Shown here: positions 5,256-12,861 of the stretch, piece after piece
Layout: each line of letters starts with the position of its first letter
How positions within the stretch are numbered: position 1 is the stretch's first letter
Assembly: GCA_031284645.1 (NCBI GenBank)
Contig: JAITXS010000174.1
Span: forward strand, 1-14,757
Origin: Spirochaetaceae bacterium
GTDB taxonomy: Bacteria; Spirochaetota; Spirochaetia; Treponematales; Breznakiellaceae
Direction: 5' to 3'
Length of the DNA stretch: 14,757 nt
Translations under genes and position numbers: made by a program
Notes under the pieces: generated by a model
The model's input: the letters and a program-made list of their open reading frames with translations, nothing else
Database searches by the model: none
Told to the model about the DNA's origin: nothing

Positions 5256-7337
5256 ATGGCAGACATATCAATCCCGGGTGTATCAAGCCGCTTTGACACA
5301 GGCAAAATGATCGATGGTCTTATGAGAGTCGAGCGCATCCCGCGTGATCGTCTTGAAAAGAGCCTGGCCGATCTTGAGACGCAAAAATCAACATGGCAGA
5401 CGCTTGGTCGCAGAATCACGGACTTACGGGATGGTGCGAATCAGCTTTATTCTTATCAAAATCCTTTTAACGAAAAAACGGCGGTTTCATCTGATGGTTC
5501 CGTGCTGGAAGCAAGCGTCAGCCGCGATGTTCGAACACAAAAACATAGCTTTACCGTAAAACAGATGTCTCTGACGGATAAATTTATCTCAAAAGCGCTG
5601 GATAATAATTATAAGGTTCCCGCTGGAACTTATACATTTGCCGCCGGAGAAAATGAGGTTTCCTTTAAATTTAACGGCGGCAGCTTGAGGGAATTCAGCG
5701 AGACCTTAAACCGTAGGGGACAGGGCAAGATTGCCTCGAATTTAATTGCCGTAAAATCAGGGACAAACTCTTTTGTGGTTGAATCCTTGGTAAGCGGCGT
5801 TGAGAACAAGCTGCGATTTGAAGGTGATGCCTTGCAATTTGCCGTTGAAACCGGTCTTGTCAACCAGGTTCAGCGTGAATCTGAAATTATCACAATCAAA
5901 GCGATTCCCGTAAAAAACTCCGCTGATCCGCCGGATCTGATTCAAACGGCGGTACAAGGCGACTCATTAAAAGTCAGTCCGATGGCTAATGTAAGTATTG
6001 CTTTAAACAATGGCATTATTCCGAATTCTTCCATGCTGTTACAGTTTGAGACATCCCTGAACGAAAATTCGACTTCTTTTGCCACGAAACAGGCGAATAC
6101 GATGGCAGGGATGGCGACAAGCGCCCAGCAAACGGAAGCTGAAACAGCGGCAATCAATGAAAATGAGGATCAGTACGCGCCGGACACAGAAGAATCCGTG
6201 GCCGGAGATCAAGACTCCGCAGAACTTGCAACGGGTCCCGGAGAGACAGGGCTGCATTCCCAGCCGGACACCCTTAATGTCGTAACACTTAAATTTGCCG
6301 ATGGGACAGAAACGGCACTTCCCGCGATTCAAGAGGGCGTCAATTTTACGCCGAACAGCTATAATCTTTTTGAGCTTTCCGGCGGGAAAACAGTGAGTGC
6401 TCTTGAAATAAAAAACGGAAACAGGAATTACGATGTGTCAATTCGAAACATCCAGGTAATGGATACCTTACCCAAGGCAGGAACAGAACCGATTGCTCCC
6501 CTTACAAGCGCCCAAAACGCAATTCTTGTTATGGACGGCATTGAAATTGAGCGTCCGAATAATAACATTGATGATATTATTCCGGGGCTTAATATAAAGC
6601 TCCGCACGGCTTCGGAGAAAGTCGTTGATCTTGCGGTGGAGAGCAATAATGAGGCGGTAAAAGACGCGATCATTACTCTTGTCGGCAGTTATAATCGTTT
6701 GATGACCGAGCTTAATGTCCTTACCCGCGGCGATGAAAAGATAATTAATGAAATCAGCTATTTGAATACTGAAGAACGGGAGGCGCTCCGCAGTAAGCTT
6801 GGTACATTTGCCGGAGATACATCTTTAAATAAACTTCGCAACGATTTAATTAATATTGCAACCGCTTCTTACCAAACAAGCGATGGTGAAAGTGTCATGC
6901 TTGCCGATTTCGGAATTGCCACGGATGTCAGACGCGCGGGCGCTGCCGCGTATGATCCATCCCGTATGCGCGGCTATCTTGAAATAGATGAAAATGTCCT
7001 GGACGAAACCATAGCAGGAAAAGCGGATGCGCTTAAACAACTGATGGGGCGTGACAGTGACAGCGATTTGATTGTTGATTCCGGTTTGGCTTATGCGCTG
7101 GATCGCGTGGCCCGCCCATTTGTTGAAATAGGCGGCATTATCGCCTCAAAAACAGGCGGCATAGATTCGCGGATAAGCGCCGACAACCGGCGTATGGAAA
7201 CGCTTGACCGGAGTCTTGAGCGAAAAGAAGCGGAGCTTCGTGCTCAATACGGGAAAATGGAAGATGCCTATAGCCGAATGGAACAGATGTCCCGCTCTCT
7301 GGACAATTTCGGATCGCAAAATAACAATAAACGATGA
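5256..7337 (+). CDS. fliD: Flagellar filament cap protein FliD (HAP2)
   Basis: 693 residues, close to other long spirochaetal FliD proteins. The start MADISIPGVSSRFDTGKMIDGLM is the conserved FliD N terminus; residues 1-100 form the N-terminal coiled-coil D0/D1 part. Residues about 275-340 are a low-complexity Ala/Glu/Thr/Gln-rich insert. Residues 422-450 (AILVMDGIEIERPNNNIDDIIPGLNIKL) carry the FliD_C entry motif, and 640-685 are the C-terminal coiled coil. FliD caps the growing filament and folds FlaB subunits; it is exported through the flagellar apparatus and has no signal peptide. No Shine-Dalgarno is visible (CCCTAAAGA precedes the ATG); the start rests on family conservation. It follows flaG after 193 bases containing a probable terminator and an inverted repeat. 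Confidence 0.96.
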   Translation: MADISIPGVSSRFDTGKMIDGLMRVERIPRDRLEKSLADLETQKSTWQTLGRRITDLRDGANQLYSYQNPFNEKTAVSSDGSVLEASVSRDVRTQKHSFTVKQMSLTDKFISKALDNNYKVPAGTYTFAAGENEVSFKFNGGSLREFSETLNRRGQGKIASNLIAVKSGTNSFVVESLVSGVENKLRFEGDALQFAVETGLVNQVQRESEIITIKAIPVKNSADPPDLIQTAVQGDSLKVSPMANVSIALNNGIIPNSSMLLQFETSLNENSTSFATKQANTMAGMATSAQQTEAETAAINENEDQYAPDTEESVAGDQDSAELATGPGETGLHSQPDTLNVVTLKFADGTETALPAIQEGVNFTPNSYNLFELSGGKTVSALEIKNGNRNYDVSIRNIQVMDTLPKAGTEPIAPLTSAQNAILVMDGIEIERPNNNIDDIIPGLNIKLRTASEKVVDLAVESNNEAVKDAIITLVGSYNRLMTELNVLTRGDEKIINEISYLNTEEREALRSKLGTFAGDTSLNKLRNDLINIATASYQTSDGESVMLADFGIATDVRRAGAAAYDPSRMRGYLEIDENVLDETIAGKADALKQLMGRDSDSDLIVDSGLAYALDRVARPFVEIGGIIASKTGGIDSRISADNRRMETLDRSLERKEAELRAQYGKMEDAYSRMEQMSRSLDNFGSQNNNKR

Positions 7338-7402
7338 TCCATAGGGTCTTGGACAGAGTATGTTTTTGATAAATACAAGAGAAAAAAAATGGGGGTACAG
7401 TA

Positions 7403-8226
7403 ATGACAATTCGAAATTTTTTAGTTAGGGCTAGGCGAAAAATAGCCCGAAAATTAATCGGTAGAGAATTATTCTCAAAACTTGAAAATGACAATCAAAA
7501 TAATTTATTGCTAAATCTTGAAAAGAAAATTGATACCATTATGAATCTTGATAAAAAAATGAATAATATTATCAACGCCTTATTGTTTTCAAATACTATT
7601 ATAGATAGTGTATGGCTGAAATATAAATCTTTTTCACCCGGCGGATGGGCAATGGATAATGCCGCGCTTTTTACGCTGTACCGGATTCTTAATGATATGT
7701 CACCCCAAAATATACTTGAATTCGGACTCGGACAAAGCTCAAAAATGATTCACCAATATGCAGCCTTTGATGGGGGGGGGGGGGGGGGGGTAATGCCTTA
7801 ACCATTTAGCATGACACCCAATGGATAGAATATTTTAAAAATCACATTTCCGAAACTTTTACTCTGTCTATAAAACGGTTAGATATAATAAAAATACCGT
7901 ATAACGGTTATGAAACTTTAACATACGATAATATAGAGCCATTGCTTTCCACTCAATACGATTTTATTGTCGTAGACGGGCCGTTCGGATATCCGCGTTA
8001 CGCGCGGCCTCAAATTATTGATATTGTAAAAGCAGGTATGCCTAAAAGATTTTGCATATTATTCGACGACAGCGAGCGAATCGGAGAACAAGATACAATC
8101 AAAGTTGTCTGCAAAATCCTCGCTAATAATAATACGGGCTATCTTATTCGCGATTATGTAGGGGAAAAAAATCAACATACGATTATTTGTTCTCCTGATT
8201 TAAAGTTCCTGACAAGCTTACGGTAA
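7403..8226 (+). pseudogene. Broken class I SAM-methyltransferase-like gene with poly-G tract
   Basis: The first part (7403-7771) encodes 123 residues: a basic start, a coiled-coil-like Asn/Lys-rich stretch, then ILEFGLGQSSKM (104-115), which fits methyltransferase motif I. A run of 19 G follows and the frame closes at TAA 7799. The continuation lies in the +2 frame: GNALTI, TAG (7807-7809), HDTQWIEYFKNH, then YDFIVVDGPFGYPRYARP and a normal end at 8226. Rejoined, it would be about 270 residues, a plausible complete enzyme. A tract of 17 or 20 G would restore the frame, but the TAG, standing where GAG (Glu) would fit, would remain. G-rich GGGGG 7 bases before the ATG is a weak ribosome site. 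The position after fliD recalls flagellin-modification genes; that role is a guess. It could be a phase-variable gene, a decayed gene, or partly a sequencing artefact. Confidence 0.75.
7772..7790 (+). repeat. Homopolymer of 19 G inside a coding region
   Basis: An uninterrupted G19 run in an otherwise AT-rich gene. Such runs mutate by slipped-strand mispairing and switch genes on and off in Campylobacter and in Treponema pallidum. With 19 G the downstream frame is off by one base. Confidence 0.95.
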
Positions 8227-8255
8227 GTCCGCTTGGCGTATTGCCTTGAGCTGCA

Positions 8256-8291
8256 CAAAAACGGTGCGGAACAGCGCGATTTGTTCCGCAT
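8256..8291 (-). terminator. Rho-independent terminator of selD
   Basis: A 10 bp stem with one terminal G-U pair joins 8264-8273 (GTGCGGAACA) and 8282-8291 (TGTTCCGCAT) around an 8-base loop. On the - strand it is followed by CGTTTTTG (8256-8263). It lies 10 bases beyond the selD stop codon. On the + strand there is no T-run, so it serves selD and not the methyltransferase-like gene. Confidence 0.85.
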
Positions 8292-8300
8292 GGAATACGG

Positions 8301-9317
8301 TCAAAGCAGGATAACCGGATCTTTTTGACGTGAGCGGACAAGACCGATAATCGCTGCCGCCGGATCACTTTCTTGTATCTCACGGCAGAGAGCTTCGGCG
8401 TATTGTTCGGGGACGGCGATTAAAAGCCCCCCCGATGTCTGAGGATCAAGCATAACTTCCTGTAAATTGGCTTGTATCCCATTTAAATCGATTTTACCAT
8501 CCATAAACGCACGGTTTCGCGCTCCGCCTGAGGTCGTATAAGCCGCCGCGCATTGTTCGGCACCGTCCAAAACCGGAAGCGCGGAGCTTTCGATAACAAG
8601 GGTATGATCTTCTCCGGCCATCTCGCTTGCGTGAACAAGGAGTCCGAAGCCGGTAACATCCGTACAGGCGCTTACCGGATAGTGCGCAGCCTTTTCCGCC
8701 GCATAACGGTTAAGACGCTCCATTGAATCCGTTGCATTTTTCATAATCTCAGGCGATACGGCCCCTTCCCGTCCGGCGCACATGATAAGCCCGACGCCCA
8801 GCGCCTTGGTAAGAATAAGAATGTCTCCTTCTTTACAGCTATCGTTACGGAGAATTTTTTGAGGATCAAGTATGCCGTTTACGGCAAGACCGTATTTTGG
8901 CTCGTGATCATAAATTGAATGCCCGCCGGCAATGACTGTGTCCGCTTCAAGGGCTTTTTCCGCTCCGCCGGCAAGTATTTCACCCAAAATACCGGTATCC
9001 ATCTTGTGCGGAAAACAGACAAGATTCAGCGCAAAGATTGGTTTTGCTCCCATCGCGTATATATCGCTTAACGCATTGGCTGAGGCGATTTTACCGAAAA
9101 GACGAGGGTTTTCCACCATAGGAGAGAAAAAATCAACGGTTGAGACAAGGGCAGTATGCTCATTCAATTTATAAACCGCCGCATCATCACGCCCGCCAAA
9201 ACCAACGAGTAATGCCGGATCCTGTTTGACAGGCAGCTTCGAAAGCATTGCCGCAAGTTCTCCGGCTCCGATCTTTGCGCCGCACCCGCCTGAGGTGCAG
9301 CTTGATAAAAAACTCAT
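8301..9317 (-). CDS. selD: Selenide, water dikinase (selenophosphate synthetase)
   Basis: 338 residues, full length. SelD converts selenide and ATP to selenophosphate, the selenium donor for selenocysteine, selenouridine tRNA and selenium-containing molybdenum cofactors. N-terminal CTSGGCGAK supplies the catalytic Cys12 and Lys15 (Cys17/Lys20 in E. coli); it is the cysteine and not the selenocysteine form. ATP/Mg residues lie in GGRDDAAV (41-48) and VDFFSP (61-66); GKIASANALSDIYAMGAKP (75-93), GGHSI (131-135), DVTGFGLL (220-227) and DPQTSGGLL (291-299) are all family blocks. The usual GLLGH reads GLLVH here. AAGGAG lies 8 bases before the ATG. The stop is TGA; the hairpin terminator right after it argues against read-through. 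It is divergent from the MocA-like gene across 40 bases. Confidence 0.97.
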   Translation of the reverse strand: MSFLSSCTSGGCGAKIGAGELAAMLSKLPVKQDPALLVGFGGRDDAAVYKLNEHTALVSTVDFFSPMVENPRLFGKIASANALSDIYAMGAKPIFALNLVCFPHKMDTGILGEILAGGAEKALEADTVIAGGHSIYDHEPKYGLAVNGILDPQKILRNDSCKEGDILILTKALGVGLIMCAGREGAVSPEIMKNATDSMERLNRYAAEKAAHYPVSACTDVTGFGLLVHASEMAGEDHTLVIESSALPVLDGAEQCAAAYTTSGGARNRAFMDGKIDLNGIQANLQEVMLDPQTSGGLLIAVPEQYAEALCREIQESDPAAAIIGLVRSRQKDPVILL

Positions 9318-9337
9318 AGTAAAAACTCCTTTTCGGA

Positions 9338-9355
9338 ATTATAGTATTAACTATA
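9338..9355. promoter_or_regulatory. selD -10 box within a dyad in the divergent spacer
   Basis: On the - strand 9338-9343 reads TATAAT, a perfect -10 for selD, with no good -35 recognised. It overlaps the inverted repeat TATAGT-atta-ACTATA (9340-9355), which fills the space up to the start codon of the opposite gene. The overlap would suit an operator, but A/T dyads of this size also arise by chance. Confidence 0.45.
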
Positions 9356-9357
9356 CG

Positions 9358-9948
9358 ATGACAGACACAATAGACGCAATACTCATGGCATCGGGCTCCT
9401 CCGTGAGATTTTCCGGTGGGAATAAACTCCTTGCTTTATTTCGGGGGAAACCCCTGGTTCGGCATACTCTTGATTTATTGAGTACTATCGATTGTTTTCG
9501 CCGTATTTTTTTTATTGCTGCGGACCCGGCCTTGATAAGCCTTGCCCAAAATTTGAGGACTCAAATCGATCCCCGTCTTGAAATTATCCGTAACGAGATG
9601 GCCTTTCTCGATCAGAGGGAAAGCATACGGCTTGGCACGGAACATTCCGATGCGGATTACCTGATGTTCTTTCCATGCGATATGCCTCTCCTTGACGAGT
9701 CGACCGTCCGCAGCCTTGTCAACGCACGGCAGACAGGGAAAATATGCCGCCCTGAACACGATAAAGAGGCGGGCAGTCCGGTGCTTTTTTCATCTGTCTT
9801 TCGGGAAGAATTGCTGACTCTTGGTCACACAGAGCGCGGGAGTACGATTATCCGCCGCCATCCTGATAAGCTTATTCGTGTGGAAATTGCATCCCGACTT
9901 CCCCTGACCGATATTGACACGGTCGAAGCTTTACGCAGTATGCTGTAA
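9358..9948 (+). CDS. MobA/MocA-like NTP transferase (molybdenum cofactor nucleotidyltransferase type)
   Basis: 196 residues from MTDTIDAILMASG. ILMASGSSVRFSGGNKLL (8-25) is the nucleotide-binding loop LAAGxSxRFGxxK; PCDMPLLD (106-113) holds the metal-binding Asp; GSPVLF (139-144), GSTIIRR (161-167) and TDIDTVEAL (184-192) complete the MocA/MobA-like fold. The family adds CMP or GMP to molybdopterin. Beside selD it fits maturation of selenium-dependent molybdenum hydroxylases, where selD and MocA-like genes often cluster; that assignment is inference. The frame is open back to 9226, but that would overlap selD antisense and the extra 44 residues do not resemble the family. No Shine-Dalgarno precedes 9358. 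The next gene starts 18 bases after its stop, suggesting one transcript. Confidence 0.85.
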   Translation: MTDTIDAILMASGSSVRFSGGNKLLALFRGKPLVRHTLDLLSTIDCFRRIFFIAADPALISLAQNLRTQIDPRLEIIRNEMAFLDQRESIRLGTEHSDADYLMFFPCDMPLLDESTVRSLVNARQTGKICRPEHDKEAGSPVLFSSVFREELLTLGHTERGSTIIRRHPDKLIRVEIASRLPLTDIDTVEALRSML

Positions 9949-9966
9949 ACGGAAAAAGGAGTACTT

Positions 9967-10788
9967 GTGGACTTAAAAAAATGCGGCATCGTTGCGATCT
10001 TGCTGTTCCTTATACGCGAGCGGCTTTCTACGGGCATTCTTACAGGCTTGCCTGCACTCTCTGCTGCTAAAAAAAATGACGGGGGAGATATCCGAAACAG
10101 CACCTTTTCAAATTACGCCGGAAAGGAGCAGACTGATTTCCTCCCTGCCATAACGAATTCTCTAACGCCCGGAACCGGAGCTTTTAAGAGTATACCGCAA
10201 GCAGACGGATCCTTTGTTGACATGCGCGGGAACTGGGGCGGTTATACATTGGATCTATCGCTTCTATGGGGGCATTTTATAAAAGAGCCGCATACATCTG
10301 CGTATACAAAGGGCAAGGCAGGTGACGGTCGGCTTGACTATACCGCATATATACCATTCAGGATATTTCCGGCACCCGAGGCTTTACGGGCAAAAGACAA
10401 TATAAAAATTGCACTCCTCGTTGACCGGCATTCGGTATCATGCTCTGAACTATCAGTCATGACCGTTAAAACCATGCCGGGGCGGGAGAACCATAGAGTA
10501 TTCGGCGAAACAAGCTACGGTGCAACATCCCCCCTTAATGACACAAGAAGTTATATCATGTATGACGGCGGTATCACCAAACCTGTTAATCCTATTTTTT
10601 GGAACAGGATTTATACACCCTTCTATGCGGTTAAATGTGCTGATGGAAATAGATACGAGGGTATACGCATAGCGCCGGATGAGCCTATCATAAGCGATAA
10701 TGCCTACTGGACGGCTTTTGCCGCCGGACAAGACAAACGCCTTGAAGCGGCAATAAAGTGGATCGATCCCTCAAAAACATTCCCTTAA
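9967..10788 (+). CDS. Shortened S41-family (C-terminal-processing/tricorn-type) peptidase
   Basis: 273 residues from a GTG with AGGAG 5 bases upstream. Residues 5-34 are hydrophobic and could be a signal peptide or anchor. ADGSFVDMRGNWGG (79-92) is the S41 DxRGNxGG block; KIALLVDRHSVSCSELSV (147-164) holds the probable nucleophile Ser160 in the SxSE motif; VFGETSYGATSPL (178-190) is the following conserved strand. The Lys of the Tsp-type TFGKG is Ala here, so if active it would be of the S41B type. Near the end RYEGIRIAPDEPI matches the xGxGIxPD block. S41 enzymes normally have 100-250 further N-terminal residues, often with a PDZ domain; here the leader joins almost directly to the catalytic core, suggesting an internal deletion or a minimal form. 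It is probably co-transcribed with the MocA-like gene. Confidence 0.75.
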   Translation: MDLKKCGIVAILLFLIRERLSTGILTGLPALSAAKKNDGGDIRNSTFSNYAGKEQTDFLPAITNSLTPGTGAFKSIPQADGSFVDMRGNWGGYTLDLSLLWGHFIKEPHTSAYTKGKAGDGRLDYTAYIPFRIFPAPEALRAKDNIKIALLVDRHSVSCSELSVMTVKTMPGRENHRVFGETSYGATSPLNDTRSYIMYDGGITKPVNPIFWNRIYTPFYAVKCADGNRYEGIRIAPDEPIISDNAYWTAFAAGQDKRLEAAIKWIDPSKTFP

Positions 10789-10830
10789 AAATAAGGGGAG
10801 GGGTCATGATGGTGTAGAGTCGTAGTGTCC

Positions 10831-11133
10831 CTAATATTTCGCAAAATAGATTTGCAACCATATCTTATCCATTTCCTTGATGGTGAATTTGACGGGGACT
10901 ATTCTGCCGTTAAAGGTCATCGGAGAGTATAAGCGCCTTATGACCTTCAAATGCTCATTGTTTTTCTCCGTATCCTTATCAAAATTAAAAGGCTCTATTG
11001 CATGGGAAAAGAGTTTTTCAAAGTTGGCGGCTGCCAGAAAATGGACTTCCCGGTTGAATGATTTATCTACCGCCTTCACACATTTATTTGTATTACCATG
11101 TAATGGTAAGTGAATTAATATTAGCAATAGAAC
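10831..11133 (-). pseudogene. 5'-truncated phage-type polyvalent-protein fragment (LPD-like)
   Basis: About 100 codons open from a stop at 11134-11136 to TAG at 10831, with only TTG (11125-11127) as a possible start and no ribosome site. VHFLAAANFEKLFSHAIEP followed by VIRRLYSPMTFNG and VPVKFTIKE resembles the C-terminal domains of large phage or plasmid polyvalent proteins (LPD3-like, with an RxYxP...VKxTVKE pattern). The beginning overlaps the end of the small gene upstream, so it looks like the tail of a longer gene cut by an insertion or deletion. The domain name comes from pattern memory only and needs a profile search. Confidence 0.5.
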
Positions 11134-11461
11134 TTACCTGCGTTATTGCGTCTATTGTGAATGTATTATGTGCTATACCCATAGATTTCAAATAAATGTA
11201 TCCTATGTATAGCGAAAAGATATGATTGTCATATTCGAAAAAACAGAGATTGAGAAGCTTGTGAATGAGTTCATTGGCAGTATCCAAAGGTGTGTAATTC
11301 TTACTCAAATAATCTTCAATAATTAAATTTATTCGTCGTTGAATAGCCGGATAATTGATCCCTACTTTTAAGATACGTGAACGGCGATCGCCCATCGGTA
11401 TTCTTGATATATGCGCTTCATAAAATTGACGCACACTATCAATATCATTATCCGAAAACAT
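11093..11461 (-). CDS. Small unknown protein coupled to the ATPase gene
   Basis: 122 residues from MFSDNDIDSVRQFYEAH; I do not recognise the family. The ATG lies inside the end of the ATPase gene and the two overlap by 14 bases in different frames, so translation is probably coupled. GGAG is about 10 bases upstream and GGA 6 bases. The protein is mostly helical in appearance, with a basic RRSRILKVG near residue 26 and a hydrophobic FSLYIGYIYLKSMGI near 82. It has no signal peptide, no clear membrane span and no nuclease motif I can name. The frame is open 25 codons further upstream, but that would overlap the ATPase gene more deeply. An inverted repeat TTACCAT-gta-ATGGTAA (11093-11109) sits on its stop codon. 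It is probably a partner or effector of the ATPase. Confidence 0.65.
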   Translation of the reverse strand: MFSDNDIDSVRQFYEAHISRIPMGDRRSRILKVGINYPAIQRRINLIIEDYLSKNYTPLDTANELIHKLLNLCFFEYDNHIFSLYIGYIYLKSMGIAHNTFTIDAITQVSSIANINSLTITW

Positions 11462-12560
11462 TTTTTTCCATCTCCAAAATGTTGTCTGATATCTTATCGG
11501 CATAGCCGAGCTCATCAAGCACTTCACGAATATCATTATGTTGGAGCAAATTCGTAATTTCAGCTTTATTCGTATCTTTTCGGCAAATAATTATATTGCC
11601 AAAATCCAGAGAATTTATCAGCTCTTTAATATGACTGGTAACGATCATTTGATAAGGTTGTTCACTAATTTCTGCAAGAAAACTAGTTAATAACGATTTG
11701 TGCATATGAACAAGTGCTTCGTCTTTTAGGATAACCGTGTCTTGAAAATAAAACAATGCTAAAAATAGATAAAAATACTCACGTATCCCTCTACCCTCGG
11801 CATTCAGTGACACCTTGTATTTACTGTTGCTCGGTTGGAAGAATATATTGAGTTGTGCTGAGACCGGATCAAAATCAATATCAATATCTTTAATATCAGA
11901 AGCCTGCTGTAGAGCCTTCTGAATCTTCGTGTATTCACCATTTTCACGTTGTTTTGCCGTATAGAACAAACCTCGAAGATGTTGATAAATCAACATTTGA
12001 TTCATAGGCAAACTTTGGATAAGCACTTGTTCCGGCAAAATTTGTTCATTAGCAAGGCTGTCAGAATCAGGCATTACAATGACATTATTCATATTGATTT
12101 TTGGCATCATGGCATTCAAAATACGGTTTGCTTTATTACTATCGCTAGGCGATACGTGATTTTTAAAATCTATGTCTGGACGAGTATTAACCGTATATGA
12201 GGATTTACCTCGTTTTACGATCGTTTTTGTTATTTTTAACCTGAAATCCGCCAAAATCCGTTCATAGTCATTTAATACATCCGGCTCAATGCCAGTATTT
12301 AAAAATTCATTGATTTCAGTCTTACTAAGCTCAAAATAACCCTCAACACTTGGGCTGACATTTACATTGCGCTTTTCATAAGGAATTACATCAGCGAGCG
12401 GAATAGACACATACGGACTCAAAAGAAAATTGATTGCCTCTAATACCGTAGACTTGCCTGTGCTATTTTTACCAACAAGCACATTCATGCCACGCTGGAA
12501 AGAAATTTCAGCACTTTCAATTAGCTTATAATTTTTTATCTTCAATAATGTCAAATACAT
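11448..12560 (-). CDS. ABC/AAA-type ATPase (AAA_15/AAA_21-like, OLD-type N-terminal domain)
   Basis: 370 residues. The start LTLLKIKNYKLIESAEISFQ followed by MNVLVGKNSTGKST (Walker A, 30-38) is the RecF/SMC/OLD-type layout. NAEGRGIRE (253-261) stands where the signature loop is expected; TVILKDEALVHMH (275-287) is Walker B with Asp280/Glu281; IVTSH (306-310) gives the switch His. The middle (50-240) is a variable lid. Unlike OLD nucleases there is no TOPRIM domain after the ATPase: the protein ends 60 residues after the switch His. ATPases of this type run many phage-defence systems (PARIS, Septu, RloA/AbiL-like) with a separate effector gene, and here a small gene overlaps the 3' end. GAGGGTGA lies about 5 bases before the ATG. 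Defence is inferred from family and context. Confidence 0.82.
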   Translation of the reverse strand: MYLTLLKIKNYKLIESAEISFQRGMNVLVGKNSTGKSTVLEAINFLLSPYVSIPLADVIPYEKRNVNVSPSVEGYFELSKTEINEFLNTGIEPDVLNDYERILADFRLKITKTIVKRGKSSYTVNTRPDIDFKNHVSPSDSNKANRILNAMMPKINMNNVIVMPDSDSLANEQILPEQVLIQSLPMNQMLIYQHLRGLFYTAKQRENGEYTKIQKALQQASDIKDIDIDFDPVSAQLNIFFQPSNSKYKVSLNAEGRGIREYFYLFLALFYFQDTVILKDEALVHMHKSLLTSFLAEISEQPYQMIVTSHIKELINSLDFGNIIICRKDTNKAEITNLLQHNDIREVLDELGYADKISDNILEMEKNVFG

Positions 12561-12861
12561 ACTATCACCCTCTTCAATTCGTAGCCGTAGGAAAAAAACC
12601 TCGAGATCTCATAAAATTTCTACAAAAATTCATCAAAGATGGCTAAATTCCCCTATTTTCTTTGGCTTTCACGGGAATTTACTTAACATATGTTAATCGG
12701 CTACAAATTAAAGTATCACCCTACTCTCGTTATCGGTAAATAATTTAATAACTTTATGGATTGATCCAAAAAAATTTGCATCATGTCATTATATATGAAA
12801 CTCCATTCACCCAATATTAAGAGACAATATAGACAAAATTTTTAGTCACCTCCATTTCTAA
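12561..12861. other. AT-rich gene-free stretch with a candidate promoter for the ATPase operon
   Basis: No intact gene. On the - strand a sigma-70-like pair reads TTGATG (12631-12636), a 17-base spacer, and TATGAG (12608-12613), each 4 of 6 to consensus, about 50 bases before the ATPase start. The rest is AT-rich. From about 12798 to 12858 a short + strand frame (ending HLHF before TAA 12859-12861) lines up in phase with the coding fragment that follows. Confidence 0.4.

Noticed and set aside
8301..8303. selD TGA stop read as selenocysteine
   Set aside because: The protein is already full length and ends normally, and a terminator hairpin follows 10 bases later.
9226..9357. N-terminal extension of the MocA-like protein
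   Set aside because: It lies antisense over the 5' end of selD and lacks family similarity; the nucleotide-binding loop normally sits within 10 residues of the start.
10782..10797. Terminator after the S41 gene
   Set aside because: CCCTTA/TAAGGG forms a 6 bp stem over the stop codon but has no T-run after it.
11093..11461. Fic/Doc toxin assignment for the small partner gene
   Set aside because: There is a faint resemblance in spacing to the Doc core, but the HPFxDGNKR catalytic motif is absent.
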